64,000 nt of DNA from Streptomyces griseofuscus. GTDB taxonomy: Bacteria > Actinomycetota > Actinomycetes > Streptomycetales > Streptomycetaceae. Of the stretch, positions 16,358-23,816 are shown piece after piece (position 1 is the first letter of the stretch; every line of letters begins with the position of its first letter). A program made the position numbers and the translations under genes. The stretch lies in contig NZ_CP051006.1 of NCBI RefSeq assembly GCF_014673495.1, positions 7,129,001 to 7,193,000 on the forward strand, given 5' to 3'. The notes beneath the pieces were generated by a model. The model made no database searches, was not told where the DNA came from, and was given only the letters and a program-made list of their open reading frames with translations.

Positions 16358-16645
16358 TTACGAGGCCGCCGCCAGCCCATCCGCCGGCCGTCGGCGCAGA
16401 GACCGCCGCTCCCGCGCCGTCGTCCCGCCCCACACGCCGAGCAACTCAGGCCGCGCCAGCGCATAAGCCGCGCACTCGTCCAAGTACGCACACCCCACAC
16501 ACAGCACCTTGGCCTGCCGGGGGCGAACCCCCTCCGCGAAGTAGGAGTCGGGATCATCTCGGCACCGAAGCCGCTCCCGCGCCTCCCAAACGAAATCGGG
16601 GATGCCCAACGCCAACAGCGGTGCGCCAGCCGCGAGCCCGCTCAC
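16358..16645 (-). CDS. WhiB-like iron-sulfur regulator
   Basis: Ninety-five residues. It has the four conserved cysteines of the Wbl family (C28, C49, C52, C58; spacing Cx20CxxCx5C) that hold a 4Fe-4S cluster, the GVWGG turn (about 70-74) and a basic C-terminal tail (RERRSLRRR). Wbl proteins are actinobacterial transcription factors that act with sigma factor region 4, and phage-encoded versions such as WhiBTM4 can block host division. GTG 16645 has GGAGGG upstream and overlaps the stop of the small membrane gene before it. It is probably a regulator of, or from, the phage-like module. Confidence 0.88.
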   Translation of the reverse strand: MSGLAAGAPLLALGIPDFVWEARERLRCRDDPDSYFAEGVRPRQAKVLCVGCAYLDECAAYALARPELLGVWGGTTARERRSLRRRPADGLAAAS

Positions 16646-16821
16646 TCCGAGCCCTCCGATATCCGCCAGTTCAGCCCGAGCACCGCCACACCGGCAGCCA
16701 TGAACCCTGCCGTCACCGACCACGTGAACGCCGCCGTCGCCAGCAGCCCAAGCCCCGCCGCATCCATGAGGACCGACCGAGCCCCGCCCAGCAGCCGCAA
16801 CAGCTTCCGCCCCCGGCGCAT
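16642..16821 (-). CDS. 59-residue small membrane protein
   Basis: The product starts at ATG 16821, overlapping the previous stop as TGATG, and ends with TGA overlapping the WhiB start. The N-terminus is very basic (MRRGRKLLRLLGGARS). A hydrophobic stretch (AGLGLLATAAFTWSVTAGFM through VAVLGLN) could cross the membrane once or twice. Tight overlaps on both sides support it as a real gene of the whiB operon. Function unknown. Confidence 0.6.
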   Translation of the reverse strand: MRRGRKLLRLLGGARSVLMDAAGLGLLATAAFTWSVTAGFMAAGVAVLGLNWRISEGSE

Positions 16822-17039
16822 CAGGCGCCACCCTCACGCCCACGCCACGTACGCTGCGCCGCCTCGACAGCAGCCCGGCGCACCTCCGGACGCCCCGCAG
16901 CACCCCGACCCTGAGCCGCAGCCACCCCCTCACCCGCCCCACGTGCCGGCTGCCCCAACCGGACCACCGCCCACAACAGCGCAATGGCCACCAGCGCCAG
17001 CGAGACGACAACCACCGCCGTCAACTCGTACCCGTTCAC
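16821..17039 (-). CDS. 72-residue small membrane protein
   Basis: The N-terminal membrane helix is ELTAVVVVSLALVAIALLWA, followed by an Arg/Ala/Gly-rich tail ending WRGREGGA. GTG 17039 is chosen because GGAAGGGG lies nine bases upstream; another GTG six bases earlier is possible. Its stop overlaps the start of the next small membrane gene (TGATG). Small membrane protein pairs next to regulators are common in actinophages and elements. Function unknown. Confidence 0.6.
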   Translation of the reverse strand: MNGYELTAVVVVSLALVAIALLWAVVRLGQPARGAGEGVAAAQGRGAAGRPEVRRAAVEAAQRTWRGREGGA

Positions 17040-17379
17040 CCTCACCAACCCCTTCCGAACCCGGCCCGCTCGACCGCGAACCGAACACTCACAAACCCGG
17101 ACATGAACACCCTCGATAGCGGCAAGCCATCGCACCGCCTAACCACCACACCGCGTCGCCTGTGGGCGGTGGCCAGCACGCCAGCGTCTGGCGGTGCTCG
17201 GGGTGCATCGGGCCGGGCGCGGAGCTGTATCGGGCAGCCTTCGGGTGCTGCTTCGGGGAGACGTGGACTCATCGCCCGTTCTCCTTCGTGCCGACCGTCC
17301 GCCGGTCGACGGCCGGGGATCGCGGTTGGCGGCCAGCTGGGTGTAGCGCGCACCTCGGACGGACGCGGAAGCTCGGACA
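17040..17379 (-). other. 340-bp stretch without a secure gene
   Basis: Three competing open frames exist. One is a leftward ORF from ATG 17272 (AAGGAG upstream, 76 residues) with poor third-position GC. Another is a leftward frame ending GCSCPGL that has excellent codon bias but no start beyond an internal ATG (39 residues). The third is a rightward frame from GTG 17162 with CSGC and CCFG motifs. The pattern of a good ribosome-binding site in one frame and good codon bias in the next could mean a frameshifted small gene. None can be called confidently. Confidence 0.35.
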
Positions 17380-18732
17380 TCACGTCTGAGCCATGTCGAC
17401 GAACCGCGAGTAATGGCCCTGGAAGGCAACCGTGATCGTGGCCGTGGGGCCGTTGCGGTGCTTCGCTACGATCAGGTCCGCCTCGCCCGACCGCGGCGAC
17501 TCCTTCTCGTACGCATCCTCACGGTGGACGAGGATCACCATGTCGGCGTCCTGCTCGATCGCGCCGGACTCCCGCAGATCCGACAGCACCGGCTTCTTGT
17601 CCGATCGCTGCTCCGATCCTCGGTTCAGCTGCGACAGTGCGATGACCGGTACGTCGAGTTCCTTGGCGAGTAGCTTCAGCCTGCGGGACATGTCGGCTAC
17701 CTCTTGCTGCCGGTTCTCCCCGCGGCGCCCTGAACCCGACTGCATGAGCTGGAGGTAGTCCACGACGACCAGCCGTAGTCCGTTGCGCTGCTTCAGCCGA
17801 CGGGCCTTGATGCAGACGTTCATGAGCGTCAGCTCGCCGCCGTCGTCGATGTAGAGCGGCGCGGCCGAGACGTCCGGCATCCGGCGGGCGAGCCGGGTCC
17901 AGTCCTCGTCGGTCATCGTGCCGGACCGCATGTGGTGCAGGCCCACGCGCGCCTCGGCGGAATACATCCGGCTCAGCAGTTCTTTGCTACTCATCTCCAG
18001 CGAGAAGAACGCGGTCGGCATCTTGTGCCTGATGGCGGCATGGCGGGCCACGTCCAGGGCAAGGGTGCTCTTGCCCATGGCGGGGCGGCCGGCGATGACG
18101 ATCAGCTGGCCGGACTGGAGCCCGTTGGTCAACGAGTCCAGGTCGATGAAGCCAGTCGGCACTCCGGTGATCTCGCCGTTACGCCGGCCGATCTGCTCAA
18201 GTTCGTCGAGCCACTCCTCGCCGATGTCGCCGACAACCTTGAGCGTGTCGTCCGCCTGCTGCGCCGTCAGACTGAGGATCGCGGCTTGCGCGCGGTCGAC
18301 AATCTCGGAGGCGCCGCCCTCGCCTGCGTATCCCATCGCGGCGATGCTGTCGCCGGCTTCGGCGAGACGGCGCAGCACGGCTTTCTCTCGGACGATCTCA
18401 GCGTGGTACTCGGCGTTCGCCGCGGTCATCGCGGCCTGCGTCAAGGAGAAGATGTACGAGGTGCCACCAACGCGGTCCAGTTCCCCGCGCTTCGTCAGCT
18501 CGGCACCAACGGTGAGCGGGTCAGCGGGTTCGCCGCGACTGTACAGGTCCACGATCGCCGCGAAGACCGCCTGGTGGGCCGGGTAGTAGAAGTCGTGGGC
18601 TTTGAGTTCGCCGGCCACGTCGTCGATGGCGTCCTTCGACAACATCAGCTCGCCGAGGAGGGACCGTTCAGTGTCTCGATCCTGCGGGGGGATGCGGTCG
18701 AAGGCGGCGGCGATCTCCGTGTCGATGCTCAC
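17380..18732 (-). CDS. dnaB: Replicative DNA helicase DnaB
   Basis: The product is 450 residues, a full-length DnaB. The N-terminal domain starts MSIDTEIAAAFDRIPPQDRD and continues ERSLLGELM. A RecA-type motor follows with Walker A GRPAMGKST (about 215-223), FFSLEMSS, Walker B LVVVDYLQLM and the arginine-finger region HRNGPTATI. It unwinds DNA at forks. GTG 18732 overlaps the stop of the upstream loader gene (GTGA). Together with the DnaC-type loader and a putative initiator it forms a phage-type replication module, unlike the RepSA or Prim-Pol modules usual in actinomycete conjugative elements. Confidence 0.95.
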   Translation of the reverse strand: MSIDTEIAAAFDRIPPQDRDTERSLLGELMLSKDAIDDVAGELKAHDFYYPAHQAVFAAIVDLYSRGEPADPLTVGAELTKRGELDRVGGTSYIFSLTQAAMTAANAEYHAEIVREKAVLRRLAEAGDSIAAMGYAGEGGASEIVDRAQAAILSLTAQQADDTLKVVGDIGEEWLDELEQIGRRNGEITGVPTGFIDLDSLTNGLQSGQLIVIAGRPAMGKSTLALDVARHAAIRHKMPTAFFSLEMSSKELLSRMYSAEARVGLHHMRSGTMTDEDWTRLARRMPDVSAAPLYIDDGGELTLMNVCIKARRLKQRNGLRLVVVDYLQLMQSGSGRRGENRQQEVADMSRRLKLLAKELDVPVIALSQLNRGSEQRSDKKPVLSDLRESGAIEQDADMVILVHREDAYEKESPRSGEADLIVAKHRNGPTATITVAFQGHYSRFVDMAQT

Positions 18733-19472
18733 TTGGCGCCGCCCTTCCGCCGGTCGTCGCCCTTGAGGACGATCCGGTCGCACATCTCCGTAAGTCGGGA
18801 CGCGACACGCTCGCCCAAGGCGTCACGGAGCTTCGCTGGCGCCAGGTTGCTGGTGAAGATGCTCGGCAGGCACTCCTCGTACCGGTGGTTGATCAGTCGG
18901 TAAGTGATCTCCTCGACCCACTCTGTCCACTTGGAGGCGCCCAGGTCGTCGAGGACCAAGAGATGGGCGTCCGCGATCCGCTCGAACGTGCTTTGGGAGT
19001 CCTCGCCGTCACGGGGGCGGAGGCTGGCGTAGAGATCCACGGCCGTATGCATCTGCCACCTGAGCTGGGTGCCGCTCTCCGCGACCGCGCGCAGTACCGA
19101 CCACGCGTAGTGCGTCTTGCCTACACCGGTGGGACCGATCAGCAGCAGCGATTTCACCGCGTGCCGGTCGGCCGCGAAGCCTAGGGCCCACTCGCTGGCC
19201 TGCTCCTCGGGGTAGGCCGTGGCGAAGCGGCGCGGAACCCTTGCGGTGAAGTAGTCCATGGCCACTTGCTGGTGCTCGGCGACCTGCTCGCTGAAGTGGG
19301 AGCGCAGGAACCGGACATCGTCGGGAGCGAGGTCGGCTAGGGCCAGCTCTCCCTTGAAGTGCTTGAGGAGACGGTCGTAGTCCTCGTAGGAGCCGGGAGC
19401 GGGGAGGGCGTAGTTGCCGGGTGGGATGCCAAGGCCGGCGAAGTCGACAGTGAGCTTCGAGTGCTGGGCCAT
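18729..19472 (-). CDS. DnaC/IstB-type helicase loader ATPase
   Basis: The product is 247 residues, an AAA+ ATPase with Walker A GPTGVGKT (113-120), Walker B LLVLDD (171-176) and a sensor segment IFTSNLAPAKL. This is the DnaC/DnaI/IstB layout. Located between a DnaD-like protein and DnaB, it most likely loads the helicase at the element's origin. It overlaps both neighbours by one to four bases, indicating a co-translated replication operon. The first 80 residues are the probable helicase-binding part. Confidence 0.88.
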   Translation of the reverse strand: MAQHSKLTVDFAGLGIPPGNYALPAPGSYEDYDRLLKHFKGELALADLAPDDVRFLRSHFSEQVAEHQQVAMDYFTARVPRRFATAYPEEQASEWALGFAADRHAVKSLLLIGPTGVGKTHYAWSVLRAVAESGTQLRWQMHTAVDLYASLRPRDGEDSQSTFERIADAHLLVLDDLGASKWTEWVEEITYRLINHRYEECLPSIFTSNLAPAKLRDALGERVASRLTEMCDRIVLKGDDRRKGGAK

Positions 19473-20275
19473 CAGATGAGGTCCTCGTCGTAGACGTCTT
19501 GATCGCTGGGGTTTTGGTAGGCGCCTCGGCGAAGGTTGCCGAGGGCTATGTCTAGGGTTGCTCCGGAGATGGATCGTCCTTCGCGGGCGACCTGGTCCAG
19601 AGCACGGGCGAGGTCGTCGCGGGGTACGCCGTTGCTGATCGCGGTCCGGATGATCTGCCGGATGGCGATGAAGGACTGGGCGCGGCCTTTGCCGTGGTGC
19701 CCCCAGAAGGCGGTAGCGAGGTCGTCGGCTACCTGGTGCTTTCTGGGCTTCGGCTCGGCGCTGGCGGGCTTGCCCGTCGGAGCAGCCGAGGAAGAGGTAG
19801 TTGGGGGTGAAGGGGTAGGGCGGGTCTTTTTGGCCCTCCTACCGGCACTAAAAGACCCGGCTACTCCACCTGTAGGAGGGTCTTTTTCGCCCACGCGCTC
19901 GTCCGGCGTCGAGTCGTAGGAGGGTGCTTCTGACCCGGCTACAGCCGGGGTAGCCGGGTCATTTTCACCCGGCATCTCTGCACCGGATGTTGCGGGCGCA
20001 AGGTGGAGGAACCGGTACTTCGCAGTGCGCCCGTTGTGGCCACCCCCGGCATGCTCAAGAACCTTCTCCTCCTTCAGCTTGGCGACGATCCGACGCATGG
20101 AGCGGTCGTCTGGCACCATGGCCTGTCGCATGATCTCTGGGTCGACGACGCTGCTGTACGTGAGACGCGTCCTGTCGTTCGCATCGTCTGCGAGGACCAT
20201 CGCCGTCAACTTCTCGCGGTGGGTCAGGGATGGCGGCGCCCATACCTTGACCTCGCGATACAGCTCGTATCCCAT
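19472..20275 (-). CDS. Putative replication initiator / DnaD-like winged-helix protein
   Basis: The product is 267 residues. A winged-helix N-terminal domain (LTHREKLTAMVLADDANDRT, then RRIVAKLKEEKVLEHAGGG) is joined by a long Pro/Ser/Thr-rich linker to a C-terminal helical domain (AFWGHHGKGRAQSFIAIRQI and ALDQVAREGRSISGATLDIA). This order matches phage replication proteins that bind the origin and recruit the loader. ATG 20275 overlaps the upstream stop (TGATG). The family assignment rests on domain shape and gene order. Confidence 0.7.
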   Translation of the reverse strand: MGYELYREVKVWAPPSLTHREKLTAMVLADDANDRTRLTYSSVVDPEIMRQAMVPDDRSMRRIVAKLKEEKVLEHAGGGHNGRTAKYRFLHLAPATSGAEMPGENDPATPAVAGSEAPSYDSTPDERVGEKDPPTGGVAGSFSAGRRAKKTRPTPSPPTTSSSAAPTGKPASAEPKPRKHQVADDLATAFWGHHGKGRAQSFIAIRQIIRTAISNGVPRDDLARALDQVAREGRSISGATLDIALGNLRRGAYQNPSDQDVYDEDLI

Positions 20276-20538
20276 CAGGCGATGTCGTCCTTGCGTTCGG
20301 GCGCGAAGCGCTCCTCGAACTCCCAGCTCTGCCACCCGCGAGAGGCGAGACGCCGAAGCTCAGTGCGGGCCTCGGCAATCGTTAGGCCGTAGCGTCGTGC
20401 GATCATCTGCGCCCAGTGGTGTTCATCAGACGCGGACTGCCGTCCGGCGTTGTGCACCAGGCGCAGGTGGGAACCGCGGTGTTGACTGCCGCCTGGGTTA
20501 CGTGACCCGGCCCCCGATGGGTCAGGCGATTGGTTCAT
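20275..20538 (-). CDS. Hypothetical protein upstream of the replication genes
   Basis: The product is 87 residues. A low-complexity N-terminal half (SPDPSGAGSRNPGGSQHRGS) is followed by a helical C-terminal half, HWAQMIARRYGLTIAEARTE and SRGWQSWEFEERF, that resembles a small DNA-binding or protein-binding module. The stop overlaps the initiator start by TGATG. The start could be ATG 20538 or the GTG just before it. Function unknown; it is probably an accessory of the replication operon. Confidence 0.55.
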   Translation of the reverse strand: MNQSPDPSGAGSRNPGGSQHRGSHLRLVHNAGRQSASDEHHWAQMIARRYGLTIAEARTELRRLASRGWQSWEFEERFAPERKDDIA

Positions 20539-20691
20539 CACGTGGTCCGTTTCGGTGCTAGGCCAGTGGCGGCGCCGGCCTGAATGGATTCGGGGGAGGC
20601 TGCTGCGGCGGTGGCGGACCGCAGGTGGCTCACGGCCCCGGACCCCGCCCGGCGGCGGCCGGGCGAGAGACGAGAGTGCCGGAGCCGCTGG

Positions 20692-21222
20692 TCACGAGTG
20701 GGCCTGGGAGTCCTCGAAGACGCGATCGGCCATGGCGTCGACCTGGTCCAGGAACCCGCGGAGTTCGGCGGTCTTCGCGTGCACGCTGGCTGCGTCGGGG
20801 AACTCCTCGTTCCTGATGTAGATGGCTGCGGCCGTCTCGCTGCCGGACAGCGCGGCCATGCCGGCGTCGAGGATCGTGCTGCCGTCCTCTCCGGTCACGC
20901 GCAGCCCGTGGTTGTAGTGGTCGGTGTGGCCCGGCTCGCGGTCCTTGCAGTCCCGGTACATCGGGCAGGTCTGGGGCTCGTCGTCCCGCTGGCCGAGGCG
21001 AGTGATCATCTCGTTGGCGATCCGCTCGGCAATCTCGGGCGAGTAGTGGCCGGGCAGAGTCGTCCGCATGGCTTGGTCGACCGCGGCCCGGATCGCCACG
21101 ACCATCTCGCCGAAGGAGAGACCCTGCTTGGCGGCGTTCTCGGGGTGCATGCTGGCCGGGGCGGGGACGGCCGCGAGCGTCGGCTGGAAGTCGATGCGCG
21201 GAACGCTGGTGCTGTGTGCCAT
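20692..21222 (-). CDS. Hypothetical protein of the early leftward operon
   Basis: The product is 176 residues, starting at ATG 21222. It has helical segments (GLSFGEMVVAIRAAVDQAM, EIAERIANEMITRLG), a small Cys motif CPMYRDCKDREPGHTDHYNH that may bind zinc, and a C-terminal helix DQVDAMADRVFEDSQ. An in-frame ATG at 21348 overlaps the previous stop as ATGA, but the extra 42 residues would span two GC-rich hairpins and look non-coding. Function unknown. Confidence 0.6.
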   Translation of the reverse strand: MAHSTSVPRIDFQPTLAAVPAPASMHPENAAKQGLSFGEMVVAIRAAVDQAMRTTLPGHYSPEIAERIANEMITRLGQRDDEPQTCPMYRDCKDREPGHTDHYNHGLRVTGEDGSTILDAGMAALSGSETAAAIYIRNEEFPDAASVHAKTAELRGFLDQVDAMADRVFEDSQAHS

Positions 21223-21245
21223 GCTGGTCACATCCGTTCTGTTGG

Positions 21246-21340
21246 AGCCCCGGTCTGCTGTGGTAGGTGAGCCGGGGCTTCGGCGTGTTGTGGATCGGAT
21301 GGGCCCCCGGCGTGAGGTGTTGGCGCACCTGCTGGGGGCC
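21246..21340 (-). promoter_or_regulatory. Tandem hairpins inside the leftward early operon
   Basis: AGCCCCGG at 21246-21253 pairs with CCGGGGCT at 21272-21279. A second hairpin pairs GGCCCCC (21302-21308) with GGGGGCC (21334-21340), with an inner GGTG/CACC stem. They separate the two HTH genes from the rest of the operon and lack T-runs. An attenuator, processing site or origin structure is possible. Confidence 0.45.
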
Positions 21341-21344
21341 GCTT

Positions 21345-21560
21345 TCATGCGGCTTCGAGGAGCCGGACGAGCGATGCCGTCACGACTCGGTGGCGAGCAC
21401 CGAAGCTGAGAACCGCCACCGGCGCTTCGCCGCGCCTGATGAGCTCGTACAGCTGGCTCCGACTGCAACCGAGGGCGAGCGCGGCCCGGGGCACCTCGAC
21501 GGTGGCCGGCCAATTCTTCACGTCGGCGAGCGTCGGCTGCTCGGGCTTCTTCGTGGCCAT
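21345..21560 (-). CDS. Small MerR/excisionase-like HTH protein
   Basis: The product is 71 residues with a single HTH of the excisionase/AlpA type: VPRAALALGCSRSQLYELIR, then GARHRVVTASLVRLLEAA. ATG 21560 overlaps the preceding stop (TGATG), so it is co-translated with the upstream HTH protein. One of the pair is likely the recombination directionality factor (Xis) for the integrase at 22471; which one cannot be told from sequence. Confidence 0.7.
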   Translation of the reverse strand: MATKKPEQPTLADVKNWPATVEVPRAALALGCSRSQLYELIRRGEAPVAVLSFGARHRVVTASLVRLLEAA

Positions 21561-21772
21561 CAGGCGACCGCCCGCGCGGTCAAGTAGCGCTCGACGTCGC
21601 TGCGGCGGTACCTGATCCGTCCGGCCCTTCCGGTGCCGAGCTTTGTGTACGGGATACCGGCTCTCTGCGACCGGTGGTTCGCGAGCGTCTGCACACTGAG
21701 CTTGGTGATCCGGGCTACTTCACGAGGAGTCAGCCACTCGTCTTGGCCAGCGCAGGCGTGATTCCGTGACAC
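21560..21772 (-). CDS. Excisionase-family HTH protein (Xis candidate)
   Basis: The product is 70 residues from GTG 21772, which has GGAG five bases upstream. It is a helix-turn-helix_17-type protein: WLTPREVARITKLSVQTLAN, then HRSQRAGIPYTKLG and IRYRRSDVERYL. This is the classical layout of actinomycete element excisionases. It is the first gene of the leftward early operon, divergent from the XRE repressor across a 92-bp region with repeated operator-like sequences, so it is probably repressed in the integrated state. Confidence 0.8.
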   Translation of the reverse strand: MSRNHACAGQDEWLTPREVARITKLSVQTLANHRSQRAGIPYTKLGTGRAGRIRYRRSDVERYLTARAVA

Positions 21773-21794
21773 GGGTTCTCCAAAGTGTGGATCG

Positions 21795-21868
21795 GAATCT
21801 CCGACATGGAGACCATAGCGCGGTAGCTTGCGGTAAGTCCACTTCATGGAACAGAATCTCCATCATGG
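21795..21868. promoter_or_regulatory. Operator-like repeats between xis and the XRE repressor
   Basis: GAATCTCCGACATGG (21795-21809) and GAATCTCCATCATGG (21854-21868) match at 13 of 15 positions. The first also forms TCTCC-N5-GGAGA. The second covers the ATG of the repressor. The layout suits a repressor that controls both the leftward early promoter and its own gene. Confidence 0.6.
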
Positions 21869-22437
21869 CTACTAACGCAGTCCTGTCGGGCCCGACGTCC
21901 AAGCGCGTCGCTGAGAACATCGCGCATTGGCGCAAGGTGAGGGGCTACCAGCAGAAAGACCTCTCGCAGCGCATGACCGAGGTCGGTCGCCCGATGCTGC
22001 CCACCGTCATCAGCAAGATCGAACGTGGCGACCGTCGCATCGACATTGACGACCTGGTCGCCCTTTCGCTCGCGCTGCGTATCGGCTTCCTGCGTCTCCT
22101 GCTGCCTGCCACCGACCCCAACGAGCGCGTCGAACTCACCGACGAGGTGACTCTTTCCGCCCAAGACGCGTGGGAGTGCTTGGAGGGCGACAAGCCGCAC
22201 ACCAGGGCGGACGTCGACGCACACGGCGACCTGCTCCGCTATCGCCTCGACTCGCGCCCCGCTTGGGACCGCGACCCCATCCGTCAGACGTACAACCAGG
22301 GGCTTGAGCAAGCGGCGCGCCAGGCATCTGTTGGCAACGTGACGTACCAAACGACCAGGGAGGGCGACGACTGGGTAGCGCGCACGCCGGCAGGGATCGA
22401 GGTCTTCCGTGTTCCCGTCTCACAGGGCGACGCGTAG
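21865..22437 (+). CDS. XRE-family repressor of the element
   Basis: The product is 190 residues. The N-terminal XRE helix-turn-helix spans about residues 14-72 (VAENIAHWRKVRGYQQKDLS, TVISKIERGDRRIDIDDLVA). The C-terminal half has no peptidase motif, so it is not a LexA/CI-type self-cleaving repressor. It lies between the divergent early operon and the integrase, the usual position of an immunity-type repressor. No ribosome-binding site precedes ATG 21865; instead an operator-like repeat overlaps the start, suggesting a leaderless or strongly autoregulated message. Confidence 0.8.
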   Translation: MATNAVLSGPTSKRVAENIAHWRKVRGYQQKDLSQRMTEVGRPMLPTVISKIERGDRRIDIDDLVALSLALRIGFLRLLLPATDPNERVELTDEVTLSAQDAWECLEGDKPHTRADVDAHGDLLRYRLDSRPAWDRDPIRQTYNQGLEQAARQASVGNVTYQTTREGDDWVARTPAGIEVFRVPVSQGDA

Positions 22438-22470
22438 GCCGGCGAACAGATCAACCTCTGAGGGGGGAAC

Positions 22471-23658
22471 GTGGCTGAGATCAAGAAGGTGACGCTCAAG
22501 AGCGGTGCCGTCCGCTACCGCACGGTGGTCGACGCCGGCCGCGACGAGAACGGCAAGCGGATCCAGATCACCATCACGAAGGACACGAAGACCGAGGTCA
22601 AGAACGAGCGCGACCGCATCATGCACCAGCGCGCGGCCGGGGCCCTGATCGCCCCCAGCAAGATCACGCTAGGGGAGTGGATCGATCAGTGGCTGGAGTA
22701 CAAGCAGCGGGACGTCGAGGAGACGACCATCCGCACGTACCGGATGGCCTTGGTGCACGTCACCGACCGACTCGGGCACGTCCGCTTGCAGGAACTCACC
22801 GAGGACCAGGTGAAGGACTGCATTGACGACATCGTCGCCAACGGGCGCCGCAAGGGCGGCGAGGCCGGCACTCGGCTCGCAGTGTCCACTGCCGACGGCA
22901 TCCTCACCCGGCTGAAGGAAGCTCTCGGCCGGGCCGTGGTCCGCAAGCTCATCGCGACCAGCCCGGCGCAGTACGTCCGCGTCAGCCTCGCCGACAAGAA
23001 GACCGACAAGCGCGAGCGGCCCAAGGCGCGCCCGTGGACCGTGCCCGAGGTCCAGCGGTTCATCGGCGGCATCGAGCGGGACCGCCTGTACGCCCCGCTG
23101 CTGCTGTCCCTGATGGGCCTGCGGCCTGCTGAAGTGGTGGGCCTGCGCTGGTCGGACATCGACCTGAAGCTGGCCACCCTGGAGATGACCAACACCCGCA
23201 CGATGATCGGCAACGTCAAGGTGCTGGAGAAGGACGCCAAGACCGCGGCCGGCGAGCGCGTGCTGCCGCTGCCGTCAAAGGCGCTGGACGCGCTGAAGAG
23301 GTTCAAGGCGCTCCAGGCCCGCGAGAAGCTGGCCGCAGGCGAGGGCTACACGGACTCGCCGTACGTCGTTGTCGACCAGCTCGGCATCCCGCGGAACACC
23401 CGGCACCTGCGCGAGCACGCGTACCGGCTGATGCGGGAACTGGAGATGCGGCGGGTACGGCTGTACGACGCCCGGCACTCCTGCTTGACCTACCTCGCGA
23501 ACGCCGGGGTGCCCGACCACATCCTTGCGGCCTGGGCTGGCCACACGAACGCGAACTTCACCAAGCGCAAGTACGTCCGCCCGGACGTCGAGGATTTGAG
23601 GGTCGCGGCAACCGCGTGGGACAGCTTCCACGGCGGAGATCAAAAAGCCCCTGTGTGA
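22471..23658 (+). CDS. int: Tyrosine site-specific integrase
   Basis: The product is 395 residues. It comprises an N-terminal arm-binding domain, a SAM-like core-binding domain (about 65-170) and a C-terminal catalytic domain. Catalytic residues visible are Arg218 (GLRPAEVVGLRW), Arg335 in LYDARHSC (the usual box II His is Tyr332, as in many Streptomyces integrases), His358 (AWAGHTN) and nucleophile Tyr368 (RKYVRP). It integrates and excises the element at an attachment site. GTG 22471 has GAGGGGGGAA upstream. It is the last element gene; a nested inverted repeat follows within 110 bases. Confidence 0.95.
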   Translation: MAEIKKVTLKSGAVRYRTVVDAGRDENGKRIQITITKDTKTEVKNERDRIMHQRAAGALIAPSKITLGEWIDQWLEYKQRDVEETTIRTYRMALVHVTDRLGHVRLQELTEDQVKDCIDDIVANGRRKGGEAGTRLAVSTADGILTRLKEALGRAVVRKLIATSPAQYVRVSLADKKTDKRERPKARPWTVPEVQRFIGGIERDRLYAPLLLSLMGLRPAEVVGLRWSDIDLKLATLEMTNTRTMIGNVKVLEKDAKTAAGERVLPLPSKALDALKRFKALQAREKLAAGEGYTDSPYVVVDQLGIPRNTRHLREHAYRLMRELEMRRVRLYDARHSCLTYLANAGVPDHILAAWAGHTNANFTKRKYVRPDVEDLRVAATAWDSFHGGDQKAPV

Positions 23659-23706
23659 GAAATTGTGAGACAGTCGCCGCTGTCGATCACCGTAAATACC
23701 GCTTGA

Positions 23707-23766
23707 CCTGCACAAACGAGATTGGCCGTAGAACAGTGTCCAGAGTCTACTGGCGCTTTGTGCAGG
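23707..23766. repeat. Nested inverted repeat after int (candidate att region)
   Basis: CCTGCACAAA (23707-23716) and its complement TTTGTGCAGG (23757-23766) enclose a second pair, GTAGA (23728-23732) and TCTAC (23746-23750). It lies between the integrase and the first chromosomal gene. No tRNA 3' end is visible here, so the insertion target is not a tRNA gene on this side. It may instead be an integrase arm site or terminator. Confidence 0.45.
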
Positions 23767-23816
23767 CCAGCGCCACGCCCCCGTTCGTCGGAAGCTACGA
23801 GAGCGCGCCGCCCCCG

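Noticed and set aside
17162..17389. Rightward ORF with CSGC and CCFG motifs
   Set aside because: It has no ribosome-binding site and would run against the whole leftward operon; kept only as part of the unresolved stretch.
23659..23816. tRNA gene or tRNA 3' end as attachment site
   Set aside because: I looked for acceptor and TΨC-type sequence after int and found none; no tRNA gene is visible anywhere in the window.
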